Assembly (NCBI RefSeq): GCF_010868145.1
Contig: NZ_JAAGUY010000018.1
Coordinates: forward strand, 1-64,000
Length of the DNA stretch: 64,000 nucleotides
Source: Nocardia cyriacigeorgica
Lineage (GTDB): Bacteria > Actinomycetota > Actinomycetes > Mycobacteriales > Mycobacteriaceae
Direction: 5' to 3'
Shown here: positions 23,959-32,625 of the stretch, piece after piece
How the letters are laid out: every line of letters begins with the position of its first letter
Position numbering within the stretch: the stretch's first letter is position 1
Notes under the pieces: model-generated
Told to the model about the DNA's origin: nothing
The model's input: the letters and a program-made list of their open reading frames with translations, nothing else
Databases searched by the model: none
Made by a program: the position numbers and the translations under genes

Positions 23959-24145
23959 CGGTTGCGCCGACCTATCGAGTTCGATCCCGCCGTGTCCACT
24001 CGGCGAATTCGACTCGCGCCACGGCCGGGATAGAACCCGCGGGCCTGCCGACTGCGGACGACCCTGCGCCGGTCATACCCAGCTGTTCAGGATCTCGTGG
24101 GTGATCGCCGCGAATTCTCGCTGAGCCCATTGCCTGTGTTGCGGA

Positions 24146-25282
24146 TCAGCCAGCGAACCAGCGGTCGAGCCGCGCCGCGGCCGCGGCGGACTTCTCGCGG
24201 GCGAGCGCGAGCGAGGGCGGGGTGAACGGGGCCGTCGGCGTCGGGCCGGAGAGGAAGTCGGCGTCGACCTTGCCGACCAGTCCGTCACCGAACTCGATGT
24301 GGCAGGAGCCGCGGCCGCGGTACCGCTCGGATGGTGGCGCGCCCCGCAGGATGGCCGCGATGCCCGCGGCGACGGTACGGGCCGCGTCCTCGGCGAACAC
24401 GCCGGCGCGCGGGACCGGCGCGTCGGCGCAGTCACCGAGGGCGTAAACGCCCGGATACCGCGTCTCGAGGGTGCGTGGGTCGACGGCGATCCAGCCGTCG
24501 GTCCCCCCGACGGTCAAGCCGGACGCGTCGACCACCGCGGGCGCCCGGTGCACGGGGATGCCGATGAACAGGTCGTACGGGAGTTCGCCCGCCCGCGTGA
24601 GGGCGACGTGCCTATCCGGGTCGAGCGCGTGCACCCGCCTGCCCGGTGAGTACTCGATTCCCCGCTGGGTCAGCGCCTCGACGAGGGCGGCCGAGGTGCC
24701 CGCCGACACCGGAATCGGCGAGTCCATCGGGGTGATGACGTGGATGTGCGAACGGTCCCGCAGACCACGCCGTTCCAGGTGCTCGGCGAGCAACAGCGCG
24801 CCCTCGTATGGCGCGGGCGGACATTTGAACGGGACACCGAGGATGGCGAGTAGCACGGTGCCGCCGTCGAAGTCGGCCAGCCGGTCGCGCAACGCGCAGG
24901 CGCCGTCGATCGAGTAGTACTCATGCCCGTCCTCGACGAATCCCGGGGTCGCGGCCTGGTCGTAGTCCGCGCCGAGCGCGACGACGAGGATGTCGGGTTC
25001 GTATTCGGCGCGATCGGTGACCACGCGCCGGTTCCCCGGGTCGATCGCCGTGACCTCTTCCTGCCGGAATTCGACACCAGGGTGCGCGAGCCCGGCATAG
25101 GGATGCCGCACGTCGGCGGGCGCTGAGCCGCGGAACAGGACGTCCAACTTCGCGAACCCGAGGGTGAATGCATCGTTTCTGTCGATAACGACGACGCGCG
25201 CCTCATCGGCCGACGACTCGGACAAACTCGCCGCCAACTCCAACCCCCCGAACCCTGCGCCGAGAATCAGCACGGTGCGCAT
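24146..25282 (-). CDS. FAD-dependent oxidoreductase of the sulfide:quinone reductase/NDH-2-like group
   Basis: Flavoprotein of 378 residues. The FAD fold is LILGAGFGG (5-13). The central segment GVPFKCPPAPYEGA carries a Cys in the context typical of sulfide:quinone oxidoreductase-like proteins, and the second FAD contact is VYALGDCADAPVP. A second partner Cys is not obvious, so sulfide oxidation is uncertain. The ATG at 25282 follows GGGGGAGAA and starts right at the beta strand of the FAD fold, as usual; a longer frame to 25330 adds 16 residues. It belongs to the accessory block inside the arginine region. Confidence 0.85.
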   Translation of the reverse strand: MRTVLILGAGFGGLELAASLSESSADEARVVVIDRNDAFTLGFAKLDVLFRGSAPADVRHPYAGLAHPGVEFRQEEVTAIDPGNRRVVTDRAEYEPDILVVALGADYDQAATPGFVEDGHEYYSIDGACALRDRLADFDGGTVLLAILGVPFKCPPAPYEGALLLAEHLERRGLRDRSHIHVITPMDSPIPVSAGTSAALVEALTQRGIEYSPGRRVHALDPDRHVALTRAGELPYDLFIGIPVHRAPAVVDASGLTVGGTDGWIAVDPRTLETRYPGVYALGDCADAPVPRAGVFAEDAARTVAAGIAAILRGAPPSERYRGRGSCHIEFGDGLVGKVDADFLSGPTPTAPFTPPSLALAREKSAAAAARLDRWFAG

Positions 25283-25386
25283 GGACCGATTCTCCCCCGC
25301 CGGCAACTTCGGCGCGGCGAGTTCGCTCAACCTCGGCCCGGTCGCCGCTCACGCACGCTCAGGCGGCCGAAGCCCGCACGCTACGA

Positions 25387-25707
25387 CTATTCCGTCGGCG
25401 GCTTATACGTCACTTCCCGTGCGACGGCTTCGTCGATCTGCTCGGCGGTCAGCAGCGCAACGGTGTGCGATATCGCCGCACCGGACGCGGCGGTGCGGAT
25501 GGCGAGCGCCGCCGCCGACACCTCGTCCGGAGCATCACCGATCACGAACAGATCATCCTCGCCGAAAGCGAAATAACAGACGTCGACATGACCGCCAACG
25601 CTCTCGACCATTTCCGTGATGGCCGCTCGGCGGACAGTGCCGCCCTGCGCCAGCAAACCGGATGCCCCCTCCTGGGTATAGCTGACCCGCCACAAGTACT
25701 TCGGCAT
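25387..25707 (-). CDS. GYD-domain protein
   Basis: Small protein of 106 residues fitting the GYD domain family: MPKYLWRVSYTQEGASGLL, VESVGGHVDVCYFAFGEDD and ADLFVIGDAPDEVSAAAL-like segments (the last read in place as DLFVIGDAPDE). These are dimeric alpha/beta ferredoxin-like proteins of unknown function. The ATG at 25707 has AAGGAGG 8 bases upstream; a longer frame upstream is non-family. It is upstream of the FAD oxidoreductase on the same strand with about 100 bp between, so cotranscription is possible. Confidence 0.85.
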   Translation of the reverse strand: MPKYLWRVSYTQEGASGLLAQGGTVRRAAITEMVESVGGHVDVCYFAFGEDDLFVIGDAPDEVSAAALAIRTAASGAAISHTVALLTAEQIDEAVAREVTYKPPTE

Positions 25708-25844
25708 ATAGCGTCGCCTCCTTCTCGCAGGATGATCTCGGCCAGTCCCGACCCTAGGGTTCAGAACATCACCCGGCGGTTCTGCGGCGAGGCCGTCACA
25801 CCACTGATGCGGCTCCGTGACTCCGGCGATACCCGCGGTCCACG

Positions 25845-26426
25845 GTGAGTACCGGCCTGGCTCGCCGGGCCGGCGCAGCGCACGCCGAGCATGGCGTCGG
25901 ATATGTCGCGGCGCCGGTATTCGGCCGTGTTCCGGTCGCCGAAGCTGGAGCACTCAACCTCCTTGCGGCCGGTGAGCATGCGCTACTCGACCGCGTACAG
26001 CCGTTGTTCGACGTGATCGGCTCGCGGACCTGGCGACTGGGCGACCGTCCGGAACAGGCCAATATCGTGAAGATCCTCGGGAACTACCTGATCGCCTGCG
26101 CGATCCAGTCGCTGGGCGAGGCCATCAGCGTCGCGGAGGGCGCCGGTGTCGACTCCGGCCAGTTCGTCGAGCTGCTGACTGCAACACTCTTCCCGGGAGC
26201 CGTCTACACCGGCTACGGGTCGATGATTGCTGAACGGCGCTACCAGCCAGCCGGATTCACCACAGCCCTTGGCCGCAAGGACCTCCACCTCGCGCTCGAT
26301 GCAGCGACCGAACAAGGCGTTCCTCTCCCGGTCGGTCAACTGCTGCGTGCAGTGTTCGATGAGGCCATCGCCAACGGTCGCATTGCGGATGACTGGGCGG
26401 TCATCGCGGAACAGCAGCCGCGGTGA
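25845..26426 (+). pseudogene. 5-prime truncated NAD-dependent 3-hydroxyisobutyrate dehydrogenase-like gene
   Basis: The frame encodes 193 residues that match the middle and C-terminal parts of 6-phosphogluconate/3-hydroxyisobutyrate dehydrogenase-like proteins. Seen are a region resembling STxxP..RRxAAAHAEHG with YVAAPVFGR, the catalytic helix with NIVKILGNYLIA (catalytic Lys), and the C-terminal GRKDLHLALDAA. Members of this family are about 290 residues and begin with a Rossmann GxGxxG fold. That first ~100-residue domain is missing, and no such sequence is visible upstream. A GTG allows translation, but cofactor binding would be lost. It is probably a remnant. Confidence 0.8.
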
Positions 26427-26593
26427 CCACCGAGGACCAACGACGCGGACCACACCCGAGGCACGCTCGCCCTCGTTCCGTGACACCAGAAGCGCCTGTG
26501 CTTCTCACTCCGGCGACGTCGTTTGCCGAGGGGCACGAGTCGAGCTTCGCGAAAGCGCCGCGCTGCTGCGCCGGGCAGCGGTATACGAGCGCC

Positions 26594-27109
26594 TTACGCC
26601 AGTCGCTCGATTTCCGCAGCCAGCTCCGTCCCTGTCATCGGCTCCCGAGCGATCACCGCGATCGTGTCGTCGCCGGCGATGGTGCCGACGACATACGGCA
26701 GCGAGGCCCGATCCAAAGCGCTGGCGAGGAAGTGGGCCGCGCCGGGTGGGGTGCGAAGTACCGCGATGTTGCCGCTGGCATCGGTGGAGACCAATAGGTC
26801 GCCGAGCAACTTCGACAGGCGGCCGGTGCCGCCGGTGACGCCGCGGACGGGGCTGCCGTCCTCGGGGACGATGTAGACGCCGGCTCCGCCGTCGGCGGCA
26901 CGCAACTTCACCGCACCGAGTTCGTCGAGGTCACGCGACAGGGTGGCCTGGGTGGTTTCGATGCCCTCGGCTGCGAGGAGCGCGGCGAGTTCGGTCTGGC
27001 TGCGCACCGAGTGGGCCGACAGCAGCGCCACGATGCGCGACTGACGTCCGGCCCGGGTCGCGGCGGTGGCCGGACCCGGGGCGCCGGTGTCGGAGGCAGG
27101 CACGCTCAT
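26594..27109 (-). CDS. argR: Arginine repressor
   Basis: Hexameric arginine-responsive repressor of 171 residues, matching the ~170 of mycobacterial ArgR. The N-terminal winged HTH contains SQTELAALLAAEGIETTQAT and LSRDLDELGAVK. The C-terminal oligomerisation and arginine-binding domain shows the typical GTIAGDDTIAVI with the paired Asp residues. The ATG at 27109 overlaps the argF stop (ATGA), which fixes the start; a longer frame to 27187 lies inside argF. It is last in the argCJBDFR operon and should bind the two ARG boxes in this window. Confidence 0.95.
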   Translation of the reverse strand: MSVPASDTGAPGPATAATRAGRQSRIVALLSAHSVRSQTELAALLAAEGIETTQATLSRDLDELGAVKLRAADGGAGVYIVPEDGSPVRGVTGGTGRLSKLLGDLLVSTDASGNIAVLRTPPGAAHFLASALDRASLPYVVGTIAGDDTIAVIAREPMTGTELAAEIERLA

Positions 27110-28092
27110 CGTCGGCCGTTCTGTCTGTCCAGCAGCCACACCAGGAGCGCTTTCTGGGCGTGTAGGCGGTTCTCCGCCTCGTCCCACACCACACTGCGCG
27201 GGCCGTCCAGGACCTCGTCGGTGATTTCCTCACCGCGATGGGCTGGCAGGCAGTGCAGCACCACCGCGTCCTGTTGAGCCTTGGCGAGCAGGCCGGCGTT
27301 GATCTGGAAGCGACGGAACGGGCCGACGCGATCGAGGCCGTCGTTCTCCTGGCCCATCGACGTCCATGTGTCGGTCACCAACGCATGCGCGCCTTCGGCG
27401 GCGATGCGTGGATCGTCGGTGAGGGTGACGCTCGCTCCGGTCTCGGCGGCGCGGGCCCGCGCGGCCTCGACGACCCATGGCAGCGGCGCGAAGCCCTCCG
27501 GCGCGGCGATGGTGACGTGCAGGCCCGCGGTGACGCCGCCGAGCAGCAGCGAATGCGCCATATTGTTGGCGCCGTCGCCGAAGTAGGCGAGTTTGCGGCC
27601 GGACAGCGGCCCCAGCTGCTCGGTGAGGGTGAGCAGATCGGCCAGCACCTGACACGGATGGAACTCATCCGACAGCGCGTTCACCACGGGAACCGTTGCG
27701 GTCGCTGCCATCTCGTCGAGCCGGGTCTGCTCGAAGGTGCGCCAGACGATGGCGTCGACATAGCGCGACAGCACCCGCCCGGTGTCGCCGAGCGTCTCCT
27801 CACGACCCAGCTGGGTGTCGCGGCCGTCGACGACCACGGCGTGGCCGCCGAGCTGGGCGATGCCGAGCTCGAACGAGAACCGGGTGCGGGTGGAGTTCTT
27901 CTCGAAGATCACCCCGACCCCACGCGGGCCCTCCAGCGGACGACGCGCGAACGGCGCGCCCTTGAGTTCGGCGGCCAGCGCAAGGACCTCGGCCTGCTCG
28001 GACGGCGTGAGATCGTCGTCGCGCAGGAAATGCCGCACGGTTGCCGCGGTAGGCGCGGAGCCGTTCGCCGGGGAGGAATCGGACAACGTCAT
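27106..28092 (-). CDS. argF: Ornithine carbamoyltransferase
   Basis: Transfers the carbamoyl group to ornithine to form citrulline. The protein has 328 residues, slightly longer than the usual ~307 because of about 20 extra N-terminal residues; a later start is possible. The carbamoyl-phosphate site STRTR is at 67-71. DEFHPCQ and the ornithine site HCLPAHRGEE carry the catalytic Cys. Both ends overlap neighbours by 4 bp (argD and argR). Confidence 0.96.
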   Translation of the reverse strand: MTLSDSSPANGSAPTAATVRHFLRDDDLTPSEQAEVLALAAELKGAPFARRPLEGPRGVGVIFEKNSTRTRFSFELGIAQLGGHAVVVDGRDTQLGREETLGDTGRVLSRYVDAIVWRTFEQTRLDEMAATATVPVVNALSDEFHPCQVLADLLTLTEQLGPLSGRKLAYFGDGANNMAHSLLLGGVTAGLHVTIAAPEGFAPLPWVVEAARARAAETGASVTLTDDPRIAAEGAHALVTDTWTSMGQENDGLDRVGPFRRFQINAGLLAKAQQDAVVLHCLPAHRGEEITDEVLDGPRSVVWDEAENRLHAQKALLVWLLDRQNGRR

Positions 28093-29297
28093 GCGGAGGC
28101 TCCCTTCGCGTCGGCTGCGGCCAGATCGAGGATCTGCGGCAGATCGGCGACGAAGTTGTCGGATTGGGTTTCGGTGAGCACCAGTGGCGGCGCCAACCGG
28201 ATGACGTTCGGCTTGGCCGGATTCACCAGGTACCCGGCTTCCCGCGCCCGCGCCTCGACCTGTGCGGATACATCCGCGGTGAGGGCTATGCCGATCAGCA
28301 GCCCGGCCCCACGCACATGATCGATCAGCGGATGCTCGAGCAGCTCGATACCGTCGCTGAGCCGTTTGCCCAGCGATTCGACGTGCGCGAGCAGCCCCTC
28401 CTCGTCGATGGTGCGCAGCACCGCGAGTGCGGCCGCCGCGCAGACGGGATTACCGCCGAAGGTGGTGCCGTGCAGCCCGGGGGTGAGCAGCTCGGCCGCC
28501 TTGCCGGTGGCCAGCACCGCACCGATCGGCAGACCGCCACCGAGGCCCTTGGCCAGGGTGATGACATCGGGCACGATGCCGACCGACTGGTGTGCGTAGA
28601 ACTTGCCGGTGCGGCCGATACCGGTCTGCACCTCGTCCAGGATCAGCAGCGCACCGTGTTTCGCGGTGATCTCCCGCGCCCGCACCAGGTAGTCCAGCGG
28701 CGGCACGACGACACCGCTCTCCCCCAGCATCGGTTCGAGGAAGACCGCGGCGGTGTCGGAGTCGACGACCTTCTCCAGCGCGGCGACATCGCCGAAGGGG
28801 ATGTGCACGACGCCGGGCGGCATCGGTTCGAACGGAGCCCGCTTGGACGGCTGACCGGTGAGCGCGAGCGCGCCCATGGTGCGGCCGTGGAAGGCGTCTT
28901 CGCAGGCGATGATCTTGCGCCGTCCGGTGAGCCGGGCGATCTTGAACGCGGCCTCGTTGGCCTCGGTGCCGGAGTTGCAGAAGAAGGCCTTGCTGTCACC
29001 GGTGCGGCCGTCGCCGAAGTGATCGAGCAGGCGTTCGGCCAGCTCGATCACCGGCTCGTTGCCGTAGATGTTGGAGACATGCCCGAGCGTGCCCAGCTGG
29101 TGGGTGACCGCTTCCAGAATCGCCGGATGGGCGTGGCCGAGGCTGTTGACGGCGATCCCGCCGAGGAAATCGACGTAACGATTGCCGTCGGCGTCGTAGA
29201 CCACCGCGCCCGCGCCGCGGACCAGCACGATGTCGGGGGTCTTGTAGTTGTGCATCAGGGCGGCCGACCACCGCTGCTGCAATCGCTCTGTGCTCAT
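28089..29297 (-). CDS. argD: Acetylornithine aminotransferase
   Basis: PLP enzyme of 402 residues converting N-acetylglutamate semialdehyde to N-acetylornithine. The PLP phosphate region is FFCNSGTEANEAA, the ring aspartate is in LILDEVQTGIGRTG (Asp221) and the Schiff-base lysine is Lys250 in ITLAKGLGGG. Size and motifs fit class III aminotransferases of the ArgD group. It overlaps argB and argF by 4 bp each. Confidence 0.96.
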   Translation of the reverse strand: MSTERLQQRWSAALMHNYKTPDIVLVRGAGAVVYDADGNRYVDFLGGIAVNSLGHAHPAILEAVTHQLGTLGHVSNIYGNEPVIELAERLLDHFGDGRTGDSKAFFCNSGTEANEAAFKIARLTGRRKIIACEDAFHGRTMGALALTGQPSKRAPFEPMPPGVVHIPFGDVAALEKVVDSDTAAVFLEPMLGESGVVVPPLDYLVRAREITAKHGALLILDEVQTGIGRTGKFYAHQSVGIVPDVITLAKGLGGGLPIGAVLATGKAAELLTPGLHGTTFGGNPVCAAAALAVLRTIDEEGLLAHVESLGKRLSDGIELLEHPLIDHVRGAGLLIGIALTADVSAQVEARAREAGYLVNPAKPNVIRLAPPLVLTETQSDNFVADLPQILDLAAADAKGASA

Positions 29298-30220
29298 GCT
29301 CCGGCTCCGTTTTCGCTCGTCCGCCCGGGCGACGCTGGGGTCACCATGGTCCCGATGCCCTCGCCGGTGAACAACTCCAGCAGCACCGAATGCGGGACGC
29401 GTCCGTCGATGACGTGCGCGCTTGGCACCCCACCGCGCACCGCGCGCAGGCAGGCTTCCATCTTGGGCACCATGCCCGCATCCAGGCGCGGGAGCAACTC
29501 GGCCAATGCGTCCGCGTCGATCGCGGAGGTCAGCGACGACCGGTCCGGCCAGTCGGTGTAGAGGCCCTCGACATCGGTGAGGACCACCAGTTTCTCCGCG
29601 CCGATGCCCTCGGCCAGTGCGGCCGCGGCGGTGTCGGCATTGATGTTGTGCACGACGCCGTCGGCGTCGGGGGCGATGGTGGATACCACCGGGATGCGGC
29701 CCGCGCCGATGAGGTCGAGCACCGCGGCGGGGTTCACCTCGGTCACATCGCCGACCAGGCCGATATCGGTGGGTTCACCGTCCACGTCGACGGTGCGGCG
29801 GGTGGCGGTGAACAGGTGCGCGTCCTCGCCGGAGATGCCGACCGCGTACGGGCCGTAGGCGTTGATCAGCCCGACGAGCTCGCGCCCGACCTGGCCGAAC
29901 AGCACCATCCGCACCACGTCCATGATCTCGGGCGTGGTGACCCGGAAACCGCCGCGGAACTCACCGGTGAGGCCGAGACGCTTCAACATGGCATTGATCT
30001 GCGGTCCGCCGCCGTGCACCACCACCGGATGCACACCGACGGTGCGCAGGAACGCCATATCCGCGGCGAAATCGCGCTTGAGCCGATCGTCGATCATGGC
30101 GTTGCCGCCGTATTTGACCACCACGATCTTGTCGCGGAACTTTTGCAGCCAGGGCAGGGCGTCGGCAAGAACGAGCGCCTTGTCCAGTGCCGACAGACTG
30201 CGCAGGATGTCGTCGGTCAT
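29294..30220 (-). CDS. argB: Acetylglutamate kinase
   Basis: Phosphorylates N-acetylglutamate. The protein has 308 residues of the amino acid kinase fold. The ATP/phosphate strand is VVKYGGNAM (34-42) with catalytic Lys36, followed by VVHGGGPQIN (67-76). The later segment NINADTAAAALAEGIGAEKL and the Lys in GGMVPKME-type context (here AGMVPKMEAC) complete the site. An N-terminal helical extension of about 25 residues is of the kind linked to arginine-sensitive hexameric enzymes, so feedback inhibition is likely. It is coupled to argJ and argD by 4-bp overlaps. Confidence 0.97.
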   Translation of the reverse strand: MTDDILRSLSALDKALVLADALPWLQKFRDKIVVVKYGGNAMIDDRLKRDFAADMAFLRTVGVHPVVVHGGGPQINAMLKRLGLTGEFRGGFRVTTPEIMDVVRMVLFGQVGRELVGLINAYGPYAVGISGEDAHLFTATRRTVDVDGEPTDIGLVGDVTEVNPAAVLDLIGAGRIPVVSTIAPDADGVVHNINADTAAAALAEGIGAEKLVVLTDVEGLYTDWPDRSSLTSAIDADALAELLPRLDAGMVPKMEACLRAVRGGVPSAHVIDGRVPHSVLLELFTGEGIGTMVTPASPGRTSENGAGA

Positions 30221-31434
30221 GAGCTGTAGGCCGAATTCTCTTCGACGTAGCCGTGCGACAGGTCGGTGGTGCGGATACTCGCGGTACCCTCGCCGAGCCG
30301 CAGATCGATGAGCACCTCGATATCGGCGCCGGACAGGTCGACCTCGCGTGCGCCGGGCGCGCCCATCCCGTCGATACAGACCGGATTGCCGTTGAACGAC
30401 ACCGAGATCACGTTCGGGTCGAGGGTGATCGGTGCGACACCGACGGTGGCCAGGACACGGCCCCAGTTCGGGTCGGAGCCGAACAGCGCGGTCTTGACCA
30501 GGCTGTCGCGGGCCACGGTGCGGGCCGCGATCAATGCCTCGTCCTCGTTCGCGGCGCCGGTGACGGTGACGACCACCCGCTTGGTGACACCCTCCGCGTC
30601 GGCCATCAGCTGGGCGGCCAGATCGTCACAGACCGCGAGCACGGCGGCATCGAGTTCGTCCTGGGAGGGGGTGACCTCGCTGGCACCGTTGGCCAGCAGC
30701 AGCACGGTGTCGTTGGTGGAGCAGGAACCGTCCACATCGAGCCGGTCGAAGGTGAGCCGGGTCGCCTTGCGCAGCGCCTGATCCAGTTGTTCGGCGGTGG
30801 CGTGGGCGTCGGTGGTGAGCACGACCAGCATGGTGGCCAGCGACGGCGCCAGCATGCCCGCGCCCTTGGCCATACCGCCGACGTTCCACTTGTTCTTGTG
30901 GTGGAACGACGCCTCCTTCGGCACGGTGTCGGTGGTCATGATGGCGTAGGCGGCGTCGGTGCCGCCGGACATGCCGCCACCCATCTCGTGCACGATCTCG
31001 GTGACGGCCGGGATGAGCTTGTCCATCGGCAGCCGGTCGCCGATCAGGCCGGTGGAGCAGACCGCGATCTCTCCCGCGCCGGTCTCGGTGCCCCAATTAC
31101 TCAGCGCCGTGGCCAATTCCTCGGCGGTGCGGTGGGTGTCCTGGAAACCGCCCGGCCCGGTACAGGCGTTGGCGCCGCCGGAATTGAGGATGATCGCGCG
31201 CAGGGCACCGGCCTTCAGCACCTGCTGCGACCACTGCACCGGCGCGGCTTTGACCTTGTTGCTGGTGAACACACCGGCAGCCGCGTACTCCGGCCCCTCG
31301 TTGAACACCAGCGCCAGATCGGGATTGCCGTTGGCTTTGATTCCGGCGGCGATACCCGCGGCGCGGAAACCGAGCGGGGCCGTCACACCCTGGGTGCGGA
31401 TCAGCTTGCCATCGACGGTGTCGAATGTCGTCAC
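30217..31434 (-). CDS. argJ: Bifunctional ornithine acetyltransferase/N-acetylglutamate synthase
   Basis: Recycles the acetyl group from acetylornithine to glutamate. The protein has 405 residues and is self-processed into two chains. The cleavage motif MAKGAGMLAPSLATML places the break before Thr201, which becomes the nucleophile of the beta chain. The oxyanion region STGLIG is at 127-132. Whether it also makes acetylglutamate from acetyl-CoA cannot be told from sequence alone. The start overlaps the argC stop by 4 bp. Confidence 0.96.
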   Translation of the reverse strand: MTTFDTVDGKLIRTQGVTAPLGFRAAGIAAGIKANGNPDLALVFNEGPEYAAAGVFTSNKVKAAPVQWSQQVLKAGALRAIILNSGGANACTGPGGFQDTHRTAEELATALSNWGTETGAGEIAVCSTGLIGDRLPMDKLIPAVTEIVHEMGGGMSGGTDAAYAIMTTDTVPKEASFHHKNKWNVGGMAKGAGMLAPSLATMLVVLTTDAHATAEQLDQALRKATRLTFDRLDVDGSCSTNDTVLLLANGASEVTPSQDELDAAVLAVCDDLAAQLMADAEGVTKRVVVTVTGAANEDEALIAARTVARDSLVKTALFGSDPNWGRVLATVGVAPITLDPNVISVSFNGNPVCIDGMGAPGAREVDLSGADIEVLIDLRLGEGTASIRTTDLSHGYVEENSAYSS

Positions 31435-32489
31435 GGTGCCACTCCTACGGTGGAAAGTCCTGCGGTCTCGTCGATTCCGAGGGCCAGATTCATCGATTGC
31501 ACCGCGGCGCCCGCGGTGCCCTTGGTCAAGTTGTCGACCGCGCCGATCACGACGAGCAGGCCTGCGGCCTCATCGACGGCGACCTGGAGGGCGACGGCAT
31601 TGGAGCCGAGCACCGCACCCGTCTGCGGCAGCACACCTTCGGGCAGCAGGTGCACGAAAGGTTCTTCCGCATAAGCCTTTTCGTATACGGCGCGCGCGTC
31701 GGCGGCGTCCACCCGGATCGGCGCGGTGCAGGTGGCGAGGATGCCGCGCGGCATCGGCGCGAGCACGGGAGTGAAGGAGACCGTGACCTCGGTGCCGCCG
31801 GCGGCGCTGAGGTTCTGCGCGATTTCCGGAGTGTGCCGATGCGCGCCCGCGATGTTATAGGCGCGCACCGAACCCATGACCTCCGAGCCGAGCAGGCCGA
31901 CGTCGAGTTTGCGTCCCGCACCCGAGGTACCGCTGACCGCGACGACGTTGACGTTCGGCTCGATGATGCCCGCGGCGATCGCGGGCGCCAGCGCCAGGCT
32001 GGCCACGGTCGGGTAGCAGCCGGGGACGGCGATCCTGGTCGCGCCGCGCAGCCGGTCCCGTCCGCCGGGCAGCTCGGGCAGACCGTACGGCCAGCTCCCC
32101 GCATGCGGGGTGCCGTAGTACTTCTCCCAGGCCGTGGCGTCGGTCAGCCGGAAGTCGGCACCACAGTCGATGATGACGGTCGAGTCCGGCAACTGCTCGG
32201 CGAGCGCAGCGGACTGTCCGTGCGGCAGGCCGAGGAAGACGACATCGTGGCCGGCCAACTCCTCCACGGTGGTCGGCGCGAGCACCCGATCGGCCAGCGG
32301 CAGCAGATGCGGCTGCAACGCACCCAGCCGGGTGCCGGCGTTCGATCCCGCGGTGAGCGCCCCGATGACGAGGCGCCCGGTTCGGTAGTCCGGATGACCG
32401 AGCAGCAGGCGCAGCACTTCGCCGCCCGCATACCCACTCGCACCAGCAACCGCGACCCGCACGACGGATCCGTCCGAGGAATCAACCAT
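31431..32489 (-). CDS. argC: N-acetyl-gamma-glutamyl-phosphate reductase
   Basis: NADPH-dependent reductase of 352 residues, the same length as the mycobacterial enzyme. The dinucleotide fold is VAVAGASGYAGGE (12-24), and the catalytic Cys158 sits in IAVPGCYPT. The ATG at 32489 is chosen because the next in-frame ATG upstream (32510) lies inside the ARG box. No ribosome site precedes 32489. Instead CATAAT ends six bases upstream, so the mRNA may be leaderless, starting at or next to the ATG. It is the first gene of the argCJBDFR operon. Confidence 0.95.
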   Translation of the reverse strand: MVDSSDGSVVRVAVAGASGYAGGEVLRLLLGHPDYRTGRLVIGALTAGSNAGTRLGALQPHLLPLADRVLAPTTVEELAGHDVVFLGLPHGQSAALAEQLPDSTVIIDCGADFRLTDATAWEKYYGTPHAGSWPYGLPELPGGRDRLRGATRIAVPGCYPTVASLALAPAIAAGIIEPNVNVVAVSGTSGAGRKLDVGLLGSEVMGSVRAYNIAGAHRHTPEIAQNLSAAGGTEVTVSFTPVLAPMPRGILATCTAPIRVDAADARAVYEKAYAEEPFVHLLPEGVLPQTGAVLGSNAVALQVAVDEAAGLLVVIGAVDNLTKGTAGAAVQSMNLALGIDETAGLSTVGVAP

Positions 32490-32492
32490 GTG

Positions 32493-32524
32493 ATGATTAT
32501 GCACGACCATGCAAGCTCATTCAC
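32493..32524 (-). promoter_or_regulatory. ARG box and probable leaderless promoter of argCJBDFR
   Basis: 29 of 32 positions are identical to the block upstream of argG (23629-23660). On the minus strand it contains TTGCAT and TGCATAAT half-sites. The CATAAT (32496-32501) is placed so that transcription would begin near the argC ATG. ArgR bound here would cover the -10 region directly. Confidence 0.82.
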
Positions 32525-32587
32525 GACCGGCCGGGATTTCCGACTTCACGGCCGTGTGAACACCATGGTGCTCAGCTGCGTTTCGGC

Positions 32588-32618
32588 TTGCCCCTCACGC
32601 TACGTGAGGGCTTACCGT
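32588..32618 (+). promoter_or_regulatory. MerR-type promoter with perfect dyad
   Basis: CCCTCACG (32592-32599), CTA, CGTGAGGG (32603-32610) is a perfect 8-3-8 dyad. It lies between a -35-like TTGCCC (32588-32593) and a -10-like TACCGT (32613-32618) with a long 19-bp spacer. This is the hallmark of promoters activated by MerR-family proteins (TipA/SoxR-like). Transcription would start about at the GTG of the metallopeptidase gene. Confidence 0.75.
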
Positions 32619-32625
32619 CGGGCGC

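Noticed and set aside
23959..24110. T-loop-like sequences (TTCGATCCC near 23981; GGGTTCTATCCC on the minus strand near 24030) suggesting a tRNA
   Set aside because: Neither strand gives a foldable cloverleaf with acceptor, D and anticodon stems, so no tRNA is called; a degraded tRNA or integration scar cannot be excluded.
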